Below are positions 7,796 to 8,506 of a DNA stretch of 8,506 nucleotides, one piece after another. The DNA is taken from the NCBI GenBank assembly GCA_025352485.1, contig JANXTJ010000029.1:1-8506 (forward strand), read 5' to 3'. The stretch's first letter is position 1. Each line of letters begins with the position of its first letter. Made by a program: the position numbers and the translations under genes. Below the pieces are notes generated by a model. It made no database searches. It saw only the letters and a list, made by a program, of their open reading frames with translations, and was not told the origin of the DNA. This DNA comes from Salinibacterium sp. (GTDB lineage Bacteria > Actinomycetota > Actinomycetes > Actinomycetales > Microbacteriaceae).

Positions 7796-8461
7796 CTAGG
7801 AGAAGTCGGCGTCTGGCCCACTCGGGTAGCTGAACTCGCTCCTCGGCCGCCGCCCGCTGTTGAGCACCCCACCGCTCTCCTCGAGGTAGCAGGTTCCGCA
7901 GAGCGACTCGTAGGTCACATCCACGCCATCGATCGCGACCTGATCACCGTCAAAGATGTAGCGATCGCCCACTTTGCGGGCGTTGAACAACGCCTTGCGC
8001 CCGCAGCGGCAGATGGTCTTCAGCTCCTCAATCGAATGGGCGATCTCGAGCAGACGCCGACTGCCGGGAAACGCGACGGTCTGGAAGTCGGTACGGATGC
8101 CGTAGGCGAGCACAGGAACGCCCTCGAGGATCGCAATCCTGAGCAGGTCATCGACCTGACCCTCAGTGAAGAATTGAGCCTCATCCACGAGGAGGCAGCT
8201 CACCGGAAGCCCCGTCGACTTCAGCACTCGGGACCGCTGTGCCGCGAACTTCTCGTAGATGTCTTCATCGGGAGTCACCGTGAAGTCCACCCGACGCTGA
8301 AACCCCAAACGCGAAACGATCGCGGTGTCACCCTTGGTGTCTACGGCCGGTTTGGCGACCAGTACCCGCTGCCCGCGCTCCTCATAATTGAACGCGGCCT
8401 GCAGCAGCGCGGTGCTCTTGCCGCTGTTCATGGCGCCGTAGCGGAAATACAATTTGCTCAC
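7796..8461 (-). CDS. tdk: Thymidine kinase (type II)
   Basis: Cytosolic salvage enzyme phosphorylating thymidine to dTMP with ATP; family members are usually inhibited by dTTP. The 221 residues fit the type II (TK1-like) family. Walker A is GAMNSGKST (9-17). Walker B with the catalytic glutamate is LLVDEAQFF (90-98, E94). The zinc ligands are CRC (C151, C153) and CGTC (C188, C191). The thymidine-binding lasso lies between them and includes VTYES (182-186). The start is GTG at 8461: an in-frame stop lies two codons upstream, and the next ATG is inside Walker A. The last G of an upstream TAG stop overlaps this GTG (TAGTG), suggesting coupling to the preceding minus-strand gene. The final 25 or so residues, after CY at 191-192, are a polar tail without a recognisable motif. 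Confidence 0.97.
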   Translation of the reverse strand: MSKLYFRYGAMNSGKSTALLQAAFNYEERGQRVLVAKPAVDTKGDTAIVSRLGFQRRVDFTVTPDEDIYEKFAAQRSRVLKSTGLPVSCLLVDEAQFFTEGQVDDLLRIAILEGVPVLAYGIRTDFQTVAFPGSRRLLEIAHSIEELKTICRCGRKALFNARKVGDRYIFDGDQVAIDGVDVTYESLCGTCYLEESGGVLNSGRRPRSEFSYPSGPDADFS

Positions 8462-8506
8462 TAGCTAAGGTAACCATCTTCTGCGGCCCTGCGGATCAGC
8501 TCCGAC
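8461..8506 (-). CDS. C-terminal tail of an upstream gene, partial
   Basis: One minus-strand frame entering from the right edge reads SELIRRAAEDGYLS then TAG at 8463-8461, overlapping the thymidine kinase GTG by one base. The composition and the TAGTG junction resemble a coupled gene end. Another frame also stays open until 8465, so the assignment is tentative and no function can be inferred from 14 residues. Confidence 0.4.
   Translation of the reverse strand, partial: SELIRRAAEDGYLS

Overview
The window looks like an ordinary chromosomal segment of a high-GC actinobacterium. The gene content and order (tad ATPase, acetyl-CoA synthetase, a Rid-family protein with a small DUF4177 protein, a PASTA-type class A penicillin-binding protein, a metallophosphoesterase, tRNA-Pro) resemble a larger block of the Mycobacterium tuberculosis chromosome (roughly Rv3659c to Rv3683, from memory). 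Protein style and compactness suggest Microbacteriaceae, but that family assignment is inference.

Layout. Bases 1-930 (minus) hold most of a TadA/CpaF-type secretion ATPase, cut off at the left edge. The 359-base gap 931-1289 contains no protein gene. It holds a 6C small RNA on the minus strand (about 1172-1073) with a likely promoter, a 17-base dyad, and the upstream region of acs. Bases 1290-3269 (plus) encode acetyl-CoA synthetase. Bases 3338-3960 (minus) are a two-gene unit, DUF4177 then a Rid-family protein, joined by a TGATG overlap. A 51-base divergent promoter region leads into a bifunctional penicillin-binding protein with two PASTA domains (4012-6597), whose end overlaps a membrane-anchored metallophosphoesterase (6588-7562). 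A tRNA-Pro(CGG) follows at 7585-7658, then a strong hairpin that can terminate transcription from both sides. Thymidine kinase (7796-8461, minus) fills the right side, with the last codons of another minus-strand gene at the right edge.

Functional themes. acs activates acetate to acetyl-CoA. The penicillin-binding protein and metallophosphoesterase form a probable cell-envelope operon. Tdk salvages thymidine. The tad ATPase powers assembly of a Flp/Tad-type pilus or secretion system encoded further left. Several genes (tadA, the penicillin-binding protein) lack a recognisable Shine-Dalgarno but have a TANNNT hexamer six bases before the start codon, which fits leaderless transcripts.

The most notable item is the 6C RNA: two consecutive 7-bp hairpins, each displaying the same TTCCCCCCAAT loop motif, with an apparent small GNRA-loop hairpin at the 5' end. 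It belongs to a described family. I found no convincing undescribed multi-gene system in this window.
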